Below are positions 34,115 to 41,193 of a stretch of 54,299 nt of DNA, piece after piece. How positions within the stretch are numbered: position 1 is the first letter of the stretch; each line of letters starts with the position of its first letter. The notes below the pieces were generated by a model. The model was not told the DNA's origin. It searched no databases and was given only the letters and a program-made list of their open reading frames with translations. Origin of the DNA: Geoalkalibacter ferrihydriticus DSM 17813 (lineage in GTDB: Bacteria; Desulfobacterota; Desulfuromonadia; Desulfuromonadales; Geoalkalibacteraceae); contig NZ_JWJD01000002.1 in NCBI RefSeq assembly GCF_000820505.1, positions 420,702 through 475,000 of the forward strand, in the 5' to 3' direction. A program made the position numbers and the translations under genes.

Positions 34115-34144
34115 CCCTGAAATCTTGAGTTTCGGGACTCTTTT
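34115..34144 (+). terminator. Terminator-like hairpin
   Basis: CCC-T-GAAA (34115-34122, one bulged T) pairs with TTTCGGG (34130-34136), followed by ACTCTTTT. It would end the 66-aa gene. The remaining stretch to glpX (34145-34299) holds only repeat copy 3. Confidence 0.5.
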
Positions 34145-34227
34145 ATGCCATCATCCGTTTTCGCGCCGCAGGGCGTTGCGGTTGGGTGCCGCGGCGCATA
34201 TCTGAACCGCTGGCGCGTCTTTACCGC

Positions 34228-34262
34228 AAGCGATGCCGCCGCGGTCTGCGGTGCATGCTGAA
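34228..34262 (-). repeat. Intergenic repeat element, copy 3
   Basis: Inverted relative to copy 1 at 19825-19859, with 33 of 35 bases identical. It lies 38 bases before the glpX start codon. ACCGCA (34223-34228) and TGCGGT (34247-34252) can pair around the core. Confidence 0.7.
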
Positions 34263-34299
34263 TAAATTACACCAAAACAAAATAGGATAAGAGGTTCAC

Positions 34300-35301
34300 A
34301 TGGATCGCAATCTGGCGCTGGAACTGGTACGTGTCACCGAAGCCGCCGCCTTAGCGTGCGGCCGGTGGGTAGGGAAAGGCAACAAGGAGGCGGCCGACGA
34401 TGCCGCCGTCAACGCCATGCGCAAAACCCTGGAAACCGTCGGCATCAGCGGCACGGTCGTCATCGGCGAAGGGGAGATGGATGAAGCGCCCATGCTCTAT
34501 ATCGGCGAGAAAGTGGGCAACGGCGCCCACACCGAGGTGGATATCGCGGTAGACCCTTTGGAAGGCACCAGCATCTGCGCCAAGGGCATGAACGGGGCTA
34601 TCGCCACCATCGCTTTGGCGCCCAAGGGGGGATTTCTCCATGCCCCGGACATGTATATGGAAAAGATTGCCGTTGGTCCCGGGGCACGCGGCGCCATCGA
34701 CATCAACGCGCCCGCGACGGTCAACCTGAAAAATGTGGCCGTGGCTAAGGGCTGCCGGGTGGAAGATCTGACGGTCGTCATCCTCGACCGCCCGCGCCAT
34801 GACAAAACCGTCAAAGAACTGCGCAAAGCGGGCGCACGCATTCACCTGATCAGCGACGGCGACGTGGCCCCAGCCATCGCCGCTGCCGTTGAAGGCAGCG
34901 GCGTTGATCTGATGATGGGCATCGGCGGCGCACCCGAAGGCGTACTCGCGGCGACGGCCCTGCGCTGCATGGGAGGCGACATGCAGGCGCGCCTGGTTTT
35001 TCTCAACCAGGAAGAACGTGACCGGGCGCGGGCCATGGGCATCGATGACTTTGACCGCATCTATCGCGCTGAGGATCTGGCGCGTGGTGAGGTCGTTTTT
35101 GCGGCCACAGGGGTCACCAATGGTGACCTGCTGCGCGGCGTGCGTTATTTCTCCGGAGGCGCCTCAACTCATTCAATCGTCATGCGCTCCCGCACCCGCA
35201 CCGTGCGCTTTATTGAAACCCGCCACTTTTTCGACTTCAAACCGAGGCTTGATCAGGCACCCGCTACCCAGGAAACACCCTGCCCGGCAAAGACATTTTA
35301 A
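34300..35301 (+). CDS. glpX: Fructose-1,6-bisphosphatase class II
   Basis: 333 aa. Hallmarks of the GlpX family: VIGEGEMDEAPMLYIGE (~64-80) and the metal/phosphate motif VDPLEGTS (~86-93), plus IGGAPEGVLAATALRCMGG (~208). It makes fructose 6-phosphate for gluconeogenesis, expected in an organism living on acetate. AAGAGG lies upstream of the ATG. Confidence 0.97.
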   Translation: MDRNLALELVRVTEAAALACGRWVGKGNKEAADDAAVNAMRKTLETVGISGTVVIGEGEMDEAPMLYIGEKVGNGAHTEVDIAVDPLEGTSICAKGMNGAIATIALAPKGGFLHAPDMYMEKIAVGPGARGAIDINAPATVNLKNVAVAKGCRVEDLTVVILDRPRHDKTVKELRKAGARIHLISDGDVAPAIAAAVEGSGVDLMMGIGGAPEGVLAATALRCMGGDMQARLVFLNQEERDRARAMGIDDFDRIYRAEDLARGEVVFAATGVTNGDLLRGVRYFSGGASTHSIVMRSRTRTVRFIETRHFFDFKPRLDQAPATQETPCPAKTF

Positions 35302-35304
35302 GAC

Positions 35305-35333
35305 TTGCAATCTTGCTTCGAATTGCTTAGATT
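35305..35333 (+). promoter_or_regulatory. Probable promoter of the kinase/BON gene
   Basis: TTGCAA (35305-35310), 17 bases, TAGATT (35328-35333); both boxes match at 4/6. It begins right after the glpX stop. Confidence 0.5.
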
Positions 35334-35375
35334 ATCAGTGTTTTTCTTTATGTAACCCGATTTGAGAGAGTCTTC

Positions 35376-36203
35376 ATGGCGATTATTACCATCTCCCGCG
35401 AAATGGGCAGCAGTGGCATTCCTATCGCGCACAAGGCCGCGGAAAAGCTTGGCTACACCCTGATCAACGGGGAATCCATTCTCAAAGAGGCCGTCAACAG
35501 CGGCCTGAGTCCAGAGGCCATCGAAAAGGCTGACGAGAAACCCCCTGCATTCATCGAACGCGAAGACCAGGAAATCGAAGCCGATCTGCATAAGATTGAA
35601 CTGATCATCCTCGAAGCGGCGCTCAAGGGCAACGTCATCATCTACGGCCGCGGCGGGCAGGATCTGCTGCGCGATGTCGCCAGCGTTTTTCGGGTTCGCA
35701 TCATCGCGCCCTTCGAGTTGCGCGTGGAGCGCTGGGCCGAGCGCGAGTGGCTCGATCCAGATCTAGCGCGCAAGCTGGTGCGCCGCAGCGACCAGCAGCG
35801 CGCAGGGTTCATCAAGTACTACTTCGATCGTGACTGGGAAGATCCCTTGGGTTACGATCTGGTCATCAATACCGAGCGTCTGACAGAGGACACGGCTGTC
35901 AAGCTAATCTGCGAGGGGGTACGCGACTCCTACCTTAGGGAGCAGCAATCAAGCAAAACGCAAATCCTCAACGATCTGATCCTGCGCAAACGTGTGGAAA
36001 TCGGCCTGCTCACCGCCCCGGGCGTTGAAGACGTTAATGTCGACGTCTCCGTCAGCGACGGCATCGTGACACTTCACGGCACCGCCCACAGCGAAGCGGA
36101 ACGCCGGGAGATGATCAAGATTGCTGGCAGCTGCCCCGGTGCCACGGATGTCGTCGACCGACTGCGGGTCATCGAATATCGCACCCTGCCCGATGAGCAT
36201 TGA
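35376..36203 (+). CDS. Cytidylate-kinase-like protein fused to a BON domain
   Basis: 275 aa. The N-terminal ~195 residues match the cytidylate-kinase-like family (ITISREMGSSGIPIAHKAAEKLGY as P-loop region, VIIYGRGGQDLL, FRVRIIAPFELR). The P-loop lacks the normal GxxxxGKS/T; it reads REMGSSG, as is common in this family. Residues ~200-270 form a BON domain (VNVDVSVSDGIVTLHGTAHSEAER). BON domains usually bind membranes or partner proteins outside the cytosol, so this cytosolic fusion is odd. Single-gene unit with its own promoter and terminator. Substrate unknown. Confidence 0.85.
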   Translation: MAIITISREMGSSGIPIAHKAAEKLGYTLINGESILKEAVNSGLSPEAIEKADEKPPAFIEREDQEIEADLHKIELIILEAALKGNVIIYGRGGQDLLRDVASVFRVRIIAPFELRVERWAEREWLDPDLARKLVRRSDQQRAGFIKYYFDRDWEDPLGYDLVINTERLTEDTAVKLICEGVRDSYLREQQSSKTQILNDLILRKRVEIGLLTAPGVEDVNVDVSVSDGIVTLHGTAHSEAERREMIKIAGSCPGATDVVDRLRVIEYRTLPDEH

Positions 36204-36226
36204 AAAATAACGCAATATCAAATACC

Positions 36227-36250
36227 AAGCCGGCTCTTCGCCGGCTTTTT
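36227..36250 (+). terminator. Rho-independent terminator
   Basis: AAGCCGGC (36227-36234), loop TCTTC, GCCGGCTT (36240-36247), then Ts. Confidence 0.92.
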
Positions 36251-36278
36251 CTTTAGCGCCGAGTCGTCCAACAACACC

Positions 36279-36308
36279 TTGCCGCTCTTGTGCGCTTCAT
36301 GCTAGGAT
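36279..36308 (+). promoter_or_regulatory. Probable yebC-ruvCAB promoter
   Basis: TTGCCG (36279-36284), 18 bases, TAGGAT (36303-36308), with TGC just before the -10 box (extended -10). No LexA-type SOS box is evident. Confidence 0.5.
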
Positions 36309-36376
36309 TCCCACCCTGTCTTTTCGCAAAAATTCGCCGCGCGGCGTGATTTATCAGCAAGGAGCAGATTCTTTTT

Positions 36377-37123
36377 ATGGCCGGACACAGCAAGTGGGCA
36401 AACATCAAACACCGCAAGGGCGCGCAAGATGCCCGTCGTGGCAAAATATTCACGAAATTGATTAAGGAAATCACAATTGCCGCGCGCCTCGGCGACGGCG
36501 ATCCGGACACCAATCCGCGACTGCGCCTGGCGGTGGACAAGGCCAAGCAGGCCAATATGCCCAAGGATAATATCGACCGGGCGATTAAAAAAGGCACCGG
36601 CGATCTGGACGGCGTCAGCTACGAGGAAGGGATCTTTGAGGGTTACGGCCCCGGCGGCGCGGCAGTCATGGTCGAGTTCATGACGGACAACCGCACCCGC
36701 ACCGTTGCCGATGTGCGGCATATCTTCAGCAAACACGGCGGAAATCTCGGCGTCAACGGGTCGGTGGCCTTTCTCTTCGACCGCAAGGGGCTTATTTCCT
36801 TTTCTGTCGACAACGATTTCGATGCCATTTTCGAGGCCGCCCTGGAGGTCGGTGCCGAGGACATGAAGGACGAGGGCGACGCTTACGAAGTTATCACCGC
36901 GCCGGAGAACTTTATCGAGGTGCGCGAGGCACTGGAGGCCAAGGGCCTGCAACGGGAAACGGCGGAAATTACCATGATCCCCCAGACCATGGTCAAACTC
37001 GAAGGTAAGCAAGCCGAGCAGATGCTCAAATTGATGGACAAGCTCGAAGATTACGACGATGTGCAGAACGTCTACGCCAATTTCGACATTTCCGATGAAG
37101 ACATCGCCCAGATCCTGGGCTAA
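36377..37123 (+). CDS. yebC: YebC/PmpR-family protein
   Basis: 248 aa, the usual length. The family N-terminus [23 protein letters not shown] and the block [21 protein letters not shown] are clear. YebC proteins act as transcription regulators in some bacteria and as translation factors for proline stretches in others. Placement before ruvCAB is a common arrangement. AAGGAG lies 12 bases upstream. Confidence 0.96.
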   Translation: MAGHSKWANIKHRKGAQDARRGKIFTKLIKEITIAARLGDGDPDTNPRLRLAVDKAKQANMPKDNIDRAIKKGTGDLDGVSYEEGIFEGYGPGGAAVMVEFMTDNRTRTVADVRHIFSKHGGNLGVNGSVAFLFDRKGLISFSVDNDFDAIFEAALEVGAEDMKDEGDAYEVITAPENFIEVREALEAKGLQRETAEITMIPQTMVKLEGKQAEQMLKLMDKLEDYDDVQNVYANFDISDEDIAQILG

Positions 37124-37184
37124 TCGATGAGGTTCGGGAACTCAAGTGCGCAAACGAACGACTAACGACAGGCAAGAGTCTTAA

Positions 37185-37694
37185 ATGCGCATTCTCGGCA
37201 TCGACCCCGGCAGTCGCGCCACCGGCTATGGCCTCATTGAAAAACAGGGCAATCGCCTAGTGCATATCGACAACGGTGTCATCCTTACCGGCAATGAGAC
37301 CGCGTTGAGCAAGCGCCTCGAGATTATCTACCGACAACTGGCCGAGATCATCACGCGCTATGAGCCGGATACCATGGCGGTTGAGCAGATTTTTTTGGCG
37401 CGCAACGCTCTTTCGGCACTCAAACTCGGCCATGCCCGCGGAGTCGCCCTGCTTGCCGGGGTACACCAGGACCTGCCGGTCTACGAATACACCGCCCTGC
37501 AGGTCAAAAGCGCGGTGGTGGGTTACGGGCGTGCCGCCAAGGGCCAGATCCAGGAGATGGTGAAAATCCTTCTCAATCTTCCTGAAATTGCTCAAGAAGA
37601 CGCGTCCGACGCCTTGGCGGTGGCGGTTTGTCATGCGCACAGTGTCGGACTCAACACCAGCCTGGCAAAGGCGCTTGGCCGCGCCGGGCGCTGA
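37185..37694 (+). CDS. ruvC: Holliday junction resolvase RuvC
   Basis: 169 aa. Catalytic acids in [14 protein letters not shown] (D7), MAVEQIF (E ~66) and [13 protein letters not shown] (two Asp, ~138-141). It cuts four-way junctions bound by RuvAB. Third-to-last member of the ruv operon; ruvA begins 19 bases later. Confidence 0.97.
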   Translation: MRILGIDPGSRATGYGLIEKQGNRLVHIDNGVILTGNETALSKRLEIIYRQLAEIITRYEPDTMAVEQIFLARNALSALKLGHARGVALLAGVHQDLPVYEYTALQVKSAVVGYGRAAKGQIQEMVKILLNLPEIAQEDASDALAVAVCHAHSVGLNTSLAKALGRAGR

Positions 37695-37713
37695 ACTCCA
37701 GAGCGAGAACCCC

Positions 37714-38313
37714 ATGATCGCCTTGCTGACCGGAAAAATCGCCTATAAATCCCTGGATCACGTGATCGTCGATGTCGGAGGGGTGGGCTATCGGGTCACG
37801 GTTCCCCTGTCGACCTTTTATCAGCTTCCCGACGACGGTCTGGTGCAGTTGCAGATCCATACCAACGTCAAGGAAGATGCCATCTCTCTCTACGGCTTTC
37901 TCACCCCGGCCGAAAAGGCGATGTTCGCCCTGCTACTGTCGGTTTCCGGCGTTGGCCCCAAGCTGGCGGTCAATATCCTCTCAAATATTCCGGCAAAGGA
38001 TCTGCGCACCGCCCTGGGCCAGGGGGACATCCGGCGGCTCTCAGCCGTTCCGGGAATCGGCAAGAAAACCGCTGAGCGCCTCAGCCTGGAGCTCAAGGAC
38101 AAGGTGGCACGCCTGGCGCCTTTTTCGACCGACGAGCACTCTGCGACAACCATCGAACCGACCGCGACAAGTCTCGACGATGCCCTTTCCGCACTGGTCA
38201 ATCTGGGCTACAAGGATGCTCAGGCACGCAAGGTCCTTGAATCCCTTGAAGTTGCTCCAGAGGCCGGATTGGAGGAAATCCTCAAGGGTGCCCTGAAGGT
38301 TCTCATGAAGTAA
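37714..38313 (+). CDS. ruvA: Holliday junction helicase subunit RuvA
   Basis: 199 aa. OB-fold start MIALLTGKI, helix-hairpin-helix motifs VSGVGPKLAVNIL and VPGIGKKTAERL, and the C-terminal RuvB-binding domain (ALVNLGYKDAQARKVLE). ATG 37714 is the family start; the frame is open back into ruvC. Confidence 0.97.
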   Translation: MIALLTGKIAYKSLDHVIVDVGGVGYRVTVPLSTFYQLPDDGLVQLQIHTNVKEDAISLYGFLTPAEKAMFALLLSVSGVGPKLAVNILSNIPAKDLRTALGQGDIRRLSAVPGIGKKTAERLSLELKDKVARLAPFSTDEHSATTIEPTATSLDDALSALVNLGYKDAQARKVLESLEVAPEAGLEEILKGALKVLMK

Positions 38314-38346
38314 ACAGGGGCAACGGCCCCAGCAAGGTTGCATCGG

Positions 38347-39372
38347 ATGGAAGATCGCCTGATTTCTCCACAGCTCTCCGACACGGAGGATCGCTTCGAG
38401 AACAGCCTGCGTCCTCGGTTGTTGCGCGAGTACATCGGTCAGCTCAAGGCCCGCGAGAACCTCGAAATTTTTATTCAGGCCGCGCGCGGCCGTCAGGAGG
38501 CACTTGATCATGTGCTTTTCTACGGCCCGCCCGGACTGGGAAAAACGACCCTGGCCAACATCATCGCCGGCGAGATGGGGGTCAGTATCAAGAGCACCTC
38601 GGGTCCGGTCATTGAAAAACCGGGTGATCTGGCCGCCATCCTCACCAACTTGGAGAGCGGTGATGTGCTGTTCATTGACGAAATTCACCGCCTCTCGCCG
38701 GTCATCGAGGAAGTTCTTTATCCGGCCATGGAGGACTACCAACTCGACATCATCATCGGCCAGGGACCTTCGGCACGCACCGTCAAGCTCGATCTGCCGC
38801 GCTTTACCCTGGTGGGCGCCACGACTCGCGCAGGCTTGCTCTCATCCCCGCTGCGCGATCGATTCGGCGTCATCAGCCGTCTGGAATTCTACTCGCCGTC
38901 CGAACTGGCACAGATCGTCGAGCGCAGCGCGCGCATCCTGGAAATCGCCGCGGATAAAGAGGGGGCTTGGGAGATCGCCCGCCGCAGCCGCGGCACGCCG
39001 CGCATTGCCAACCGCCTGCTGCGCCGGGTGCGGGATTTTGCCGAGGTGCGCGGCGCCGGCGTGATCACGCGCGAGGTTGCGGATCAGGCCCTCGACCGGC
39101 TCGAAGTCGACAGTCTCGGCCTTGACCACATGGACCGGCGGATATTGCTCACCATCATCGACAAGTTCGGTGGCGGACCGGTGGGGCTGGAAACTCTGGC
39201 TGCTGCTGTGGGAGAGGAAAAAGACACGATCGAGGATGTCATTGAGCCTTATCTGATTCAACAGGGCTACCTCAACCGCACCCCGCGAGGCCGCAAGGCC
39301 AGCCTCGCGGCCTACCGTCATTTGCAGCGGCTGCCCGCAAACCCCGAGGAAGCCGGCGGCCTGTTTTCCTGA
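38347..39372 (+). CDS. ruvB: Holliday junction branch-migration ATPase RuvB
   Basis: 341 aa. Walker [10 protein letters not shown] (~58), Walker B FIDEIHR (~107), sensor region [10 protein letters not shown], arginine-finger area LRDRFG, and a winged-helix C-terminus. Start ATG 38347 rather than TTG 38338, with AAGG upstream. Confidence 0.97.
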   Translation: MEDRLISPQLSDTEDRFENSLRPRLLREYIGQLKARENLEIFIQAARGRQEALDHVLFYGPPGLGKTTLANIIAGEMGVSIKSTSGPVIEKPGDLAAILTNLESGDVLFIDEIHRLSPVIEEVLYPAMEDYQLDIIIGQGPSARTVKLDLPRFTLVGATTRAGLLSSPLRDRFGVISRLEFYSPSELAQIVERSARILEIAADKEGAWEIARRSRGTPRIANRLLRRVRDFAEVRGAGVITREVADQALDRLEVDSLGLDHMDRRILLTIIDKFGGGPVGLETLAAAVGEEKDTIEDVIEPYLIQQGYLNRTPRGRKASLAAYRHLQRLPANPEEAGGLFS

Positions 39373-39424
39373 TGCGGGCCGCGGCGAGCATCAGCAGCCA
39401 TTTCCTGCTAGAGTGAAAACGATC

Positions 39425-40744
39425 ATGCTGCGCTTTCCGATCGCCCACAAAATTGCCGCCGGCTATGTGCTGGTCAGCTTGCTGTGCCTGGCCGGAGTCG
39501 TTTATGCCCTCATGGCGCTGAGCAGCCAGACGCGCCTCAACCAGGAACTGGTCCAGGTTGATTTCGCCCTGATCGAGGCAACGCGTGAACTGCGCGCAAA
39601 TCTTCTAGCCCAGGAACGACTTGAACGTCAGATTCTGATCCTGCGCGACCCACAGCTCTCAGCGTTGCTGGCTGGGCGCGAACAGGAATACATGAAAATT
39701 CGGCAAAAGTTTGAATCCCTTGCCTCCACGCGCGACCAGCACCTGGCGCGTGCCCTGGCTGATTCGACAGAGGCAATCCGGCAGGCCCGCCGGCTTCTTG
39801 ACGAGGAGCGCTGGGAAGAGGCGGCCGAGTTGTCCCAGACGATTCTTTCACCCCAGCGCTACCGACTGGTGGGGCAGCTGGAGCAATTTGTTCAGCGCCG
39901 CGAACAGGCGCTGGATCAGCAGCTGCAATCCCTTCTGGCACAAAGCCGCCGCGCTTTTCGTCTGACCCTGACTCTGACTTTTTGCGGCATCACCCTTGCG
40001 ATGTTGGTCGGCACCTGGGGAAGCTATCGCATCCATCAGGCGGTACGGCGCCTGACCGGAGCAACAAAAGAGATGGCCGCAGGCAGCTTCGACGCCCCGC
40101 CCGCCCTGGATACGAATGATGAATTCGGCCAACTGGCGCGGGACTTTCATGAAATGGGACAGAAACTTAAAGAACTCGATCAGTTGCGCCTCGATGCCAA
40201 CCCCCTGACCCACCTGCCGGGGAATTTGGCCATCGAACGTGAGATTGAAAAACGCGTCACCCACAAACAACCCTTTGCCGCCCTGTATGTCGACCTTGAC
40301 CACTTCAAGGCCTTTAATGATCGCTACGGCTATCAAACGGGCAGCGGGGTACTGGCCAGGGTGGGTGAACTCGTGCAGCAGGCGGTGCAGCGCCATGGAA
40401 CCGACCAGGATTTGGCCGGCCACATCGGCGGAGACGACTACATCATCTTGACCCTGCCCGAACGGGCCGAGGCGATCGCTGAAGAGCTGATCCGGAGCTT
40501 TGACCTTGAGGTGCCTGAATTCTACACGGAAGACGACCGGCAACGCGGCTTTTTTCTCAGCACTGATCGCTTCGATGTTGAACGGCGCTTTCCCCTGTTG
40601 ACCATGTCCGTCGCGGTTGTCACCTCGACCAGCCTTAAAAACCCGACGCCAGAGGCCATCGGACGCGAATGTGCCAAGATCAAGGACCACCTCAAAAAGG
40701 TTCCCGGCAGCAACTTTCTCATCGACCGCCGAGATCAGCGATAA
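39425..40744 (+). CDS. HAMP-GGDEF membrane protein with Ser at the Hypr specificity position
   Basis: 439 aa from ATG 39425 (a GTG at 39413 would add four). Two transmembrane helices (~10-32, ~180-200) enclose a helical periplasmic sensor, then HAMP (~200-250) and a GGDEF domain. The metal/substrate motif is DLDHFKAFND (D290, N298). The next position, Asp in guanine-only cyclases such as PleD D344, is Ser307 (YGYQTGS). This is the substitution described for Hypr GGDEF enzymes that make 3',3'-cGAMP. The active loop reads GGDDY (335-339), and the RxxD inhibitory site is missing. It starts 52 bases after ruvB and precedes a lipoprotein. Confidence 0.9.
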   Translation: MLRFPIAHKIAAGYVLVSLLCLAGVVYALMALSSQTRLNQELVQVDFALIEATRELRANLLAQERLERQILILRDPQLSALLAGREQEYMKIRQKFESLASTRDQHLARALADSTEAIRQARRLLDEERWEEAAELSQTILSPQRYRLVGQLEQFVQRREQALDQQLQSLLAQSRRAFRLTLTLTFCGITLAMLVGTWGSYRIHQAVRRLTGATKEMAAGSFDAPPALDTNDEFGQLARDFHEMGQKLKELDQLRLDANPLTHLPGNLAIEREIEKRVTHKQPFAALYVDLDHFKAFNDRYGYQTGSGVLARVGELVQQAVQRHGTDQDLAGHIGGDDYIILTLPERAEAIAEELIRSFDLEVPEFYTEDDRQRGFFLSTDRFDVERRFPLLTMSVAVVTSTSLKNPTPEAIGRECAKIKDHLKKVPGSNFLIDRRDQR

Positions 40745-40749
40745 AAACT

Positions 40750-41145
40750 ATGAAAATCATCTTCCTGCTGCTTCTGGTGGTGATGGCCGGATGCGGCCCA
40801 GCGACCTTCGGCCCGATCCAGATTCATCCGCAAGACGAAAGTCTTTTCCACCAGGGGCTCCAGAGGTGGCAAGAGGGCGATTCGGAACCACAAGCCTTCA
40901 CCCGGCTCAGGACGCAATTTCCGCACAGCCCGTTAGCGGTGGCAGCCGGGGAACTGCTCGAAGGCCACCGCAAGGCCGTGGCAGAAGCAGAGCGCAATCA
41001 TTTTCTGGAACAACAACTCGCGCAACTCAAGCATGACTTTGAGAATTGCCGCGACCACAATCTTGCCCTGACCAAACAAGTGCGGCACCTCGAAATCAGC
41101 TTGGAGCAATTCAAACAGATTCTCCTTGATACCGAGGGACGTTGA
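40750..41145 (+). CDS. Small lipoprotein with C-terminal coiled coil
   Basis: 131 aa. A lipoprotein signal (IIFLLLLVVMAGC, Cys ~16) is followed by a TPR-like stretch (FHQGLQRWQEGDSEPQAFTRL with FPHSPLAVAAGELLEGH) and a coiled coil from ~83 to the end. It starts 5 bases after the GGDEF stop, so it is coupled to it. It may interact with the GGDEF protein's periplasmic sensor; that is inference. No family recognised. Confidence 0.8.
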   Translation: MKIIFLLLLVVMAGCGPATFGPIQIHPQDESLFHQGLQRWQEGDSEPQAFTRLRTQFPHSPLAVAAGELLEGHRKAVAEAERNHFLEQQLAQLKHDFENCRDHNLALTKQVRHLEISLEQFKQILLDTEGR

Positions 41146-41169
41146 ACTCCACCGCCCGTGGATTCGCCT

Positions 41170-41189
41170 GCAAAGCAAAGCAAAGCAAA
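41170..41189 (+). repeat. GCAAA tandem repeat before the 685-aa gene
   Basis: Four units of a 5-base repeat (GCAAA) end 4 bases before ATG 41194. If translation started at the in-frame GTG 41158, gain or loss of one unit would shift the frame; if it starts at ATG 41194 the repeat would change the spacing upstream of the start. Confidence 0.7.
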
Positions 41190-41193
41190 GCCA

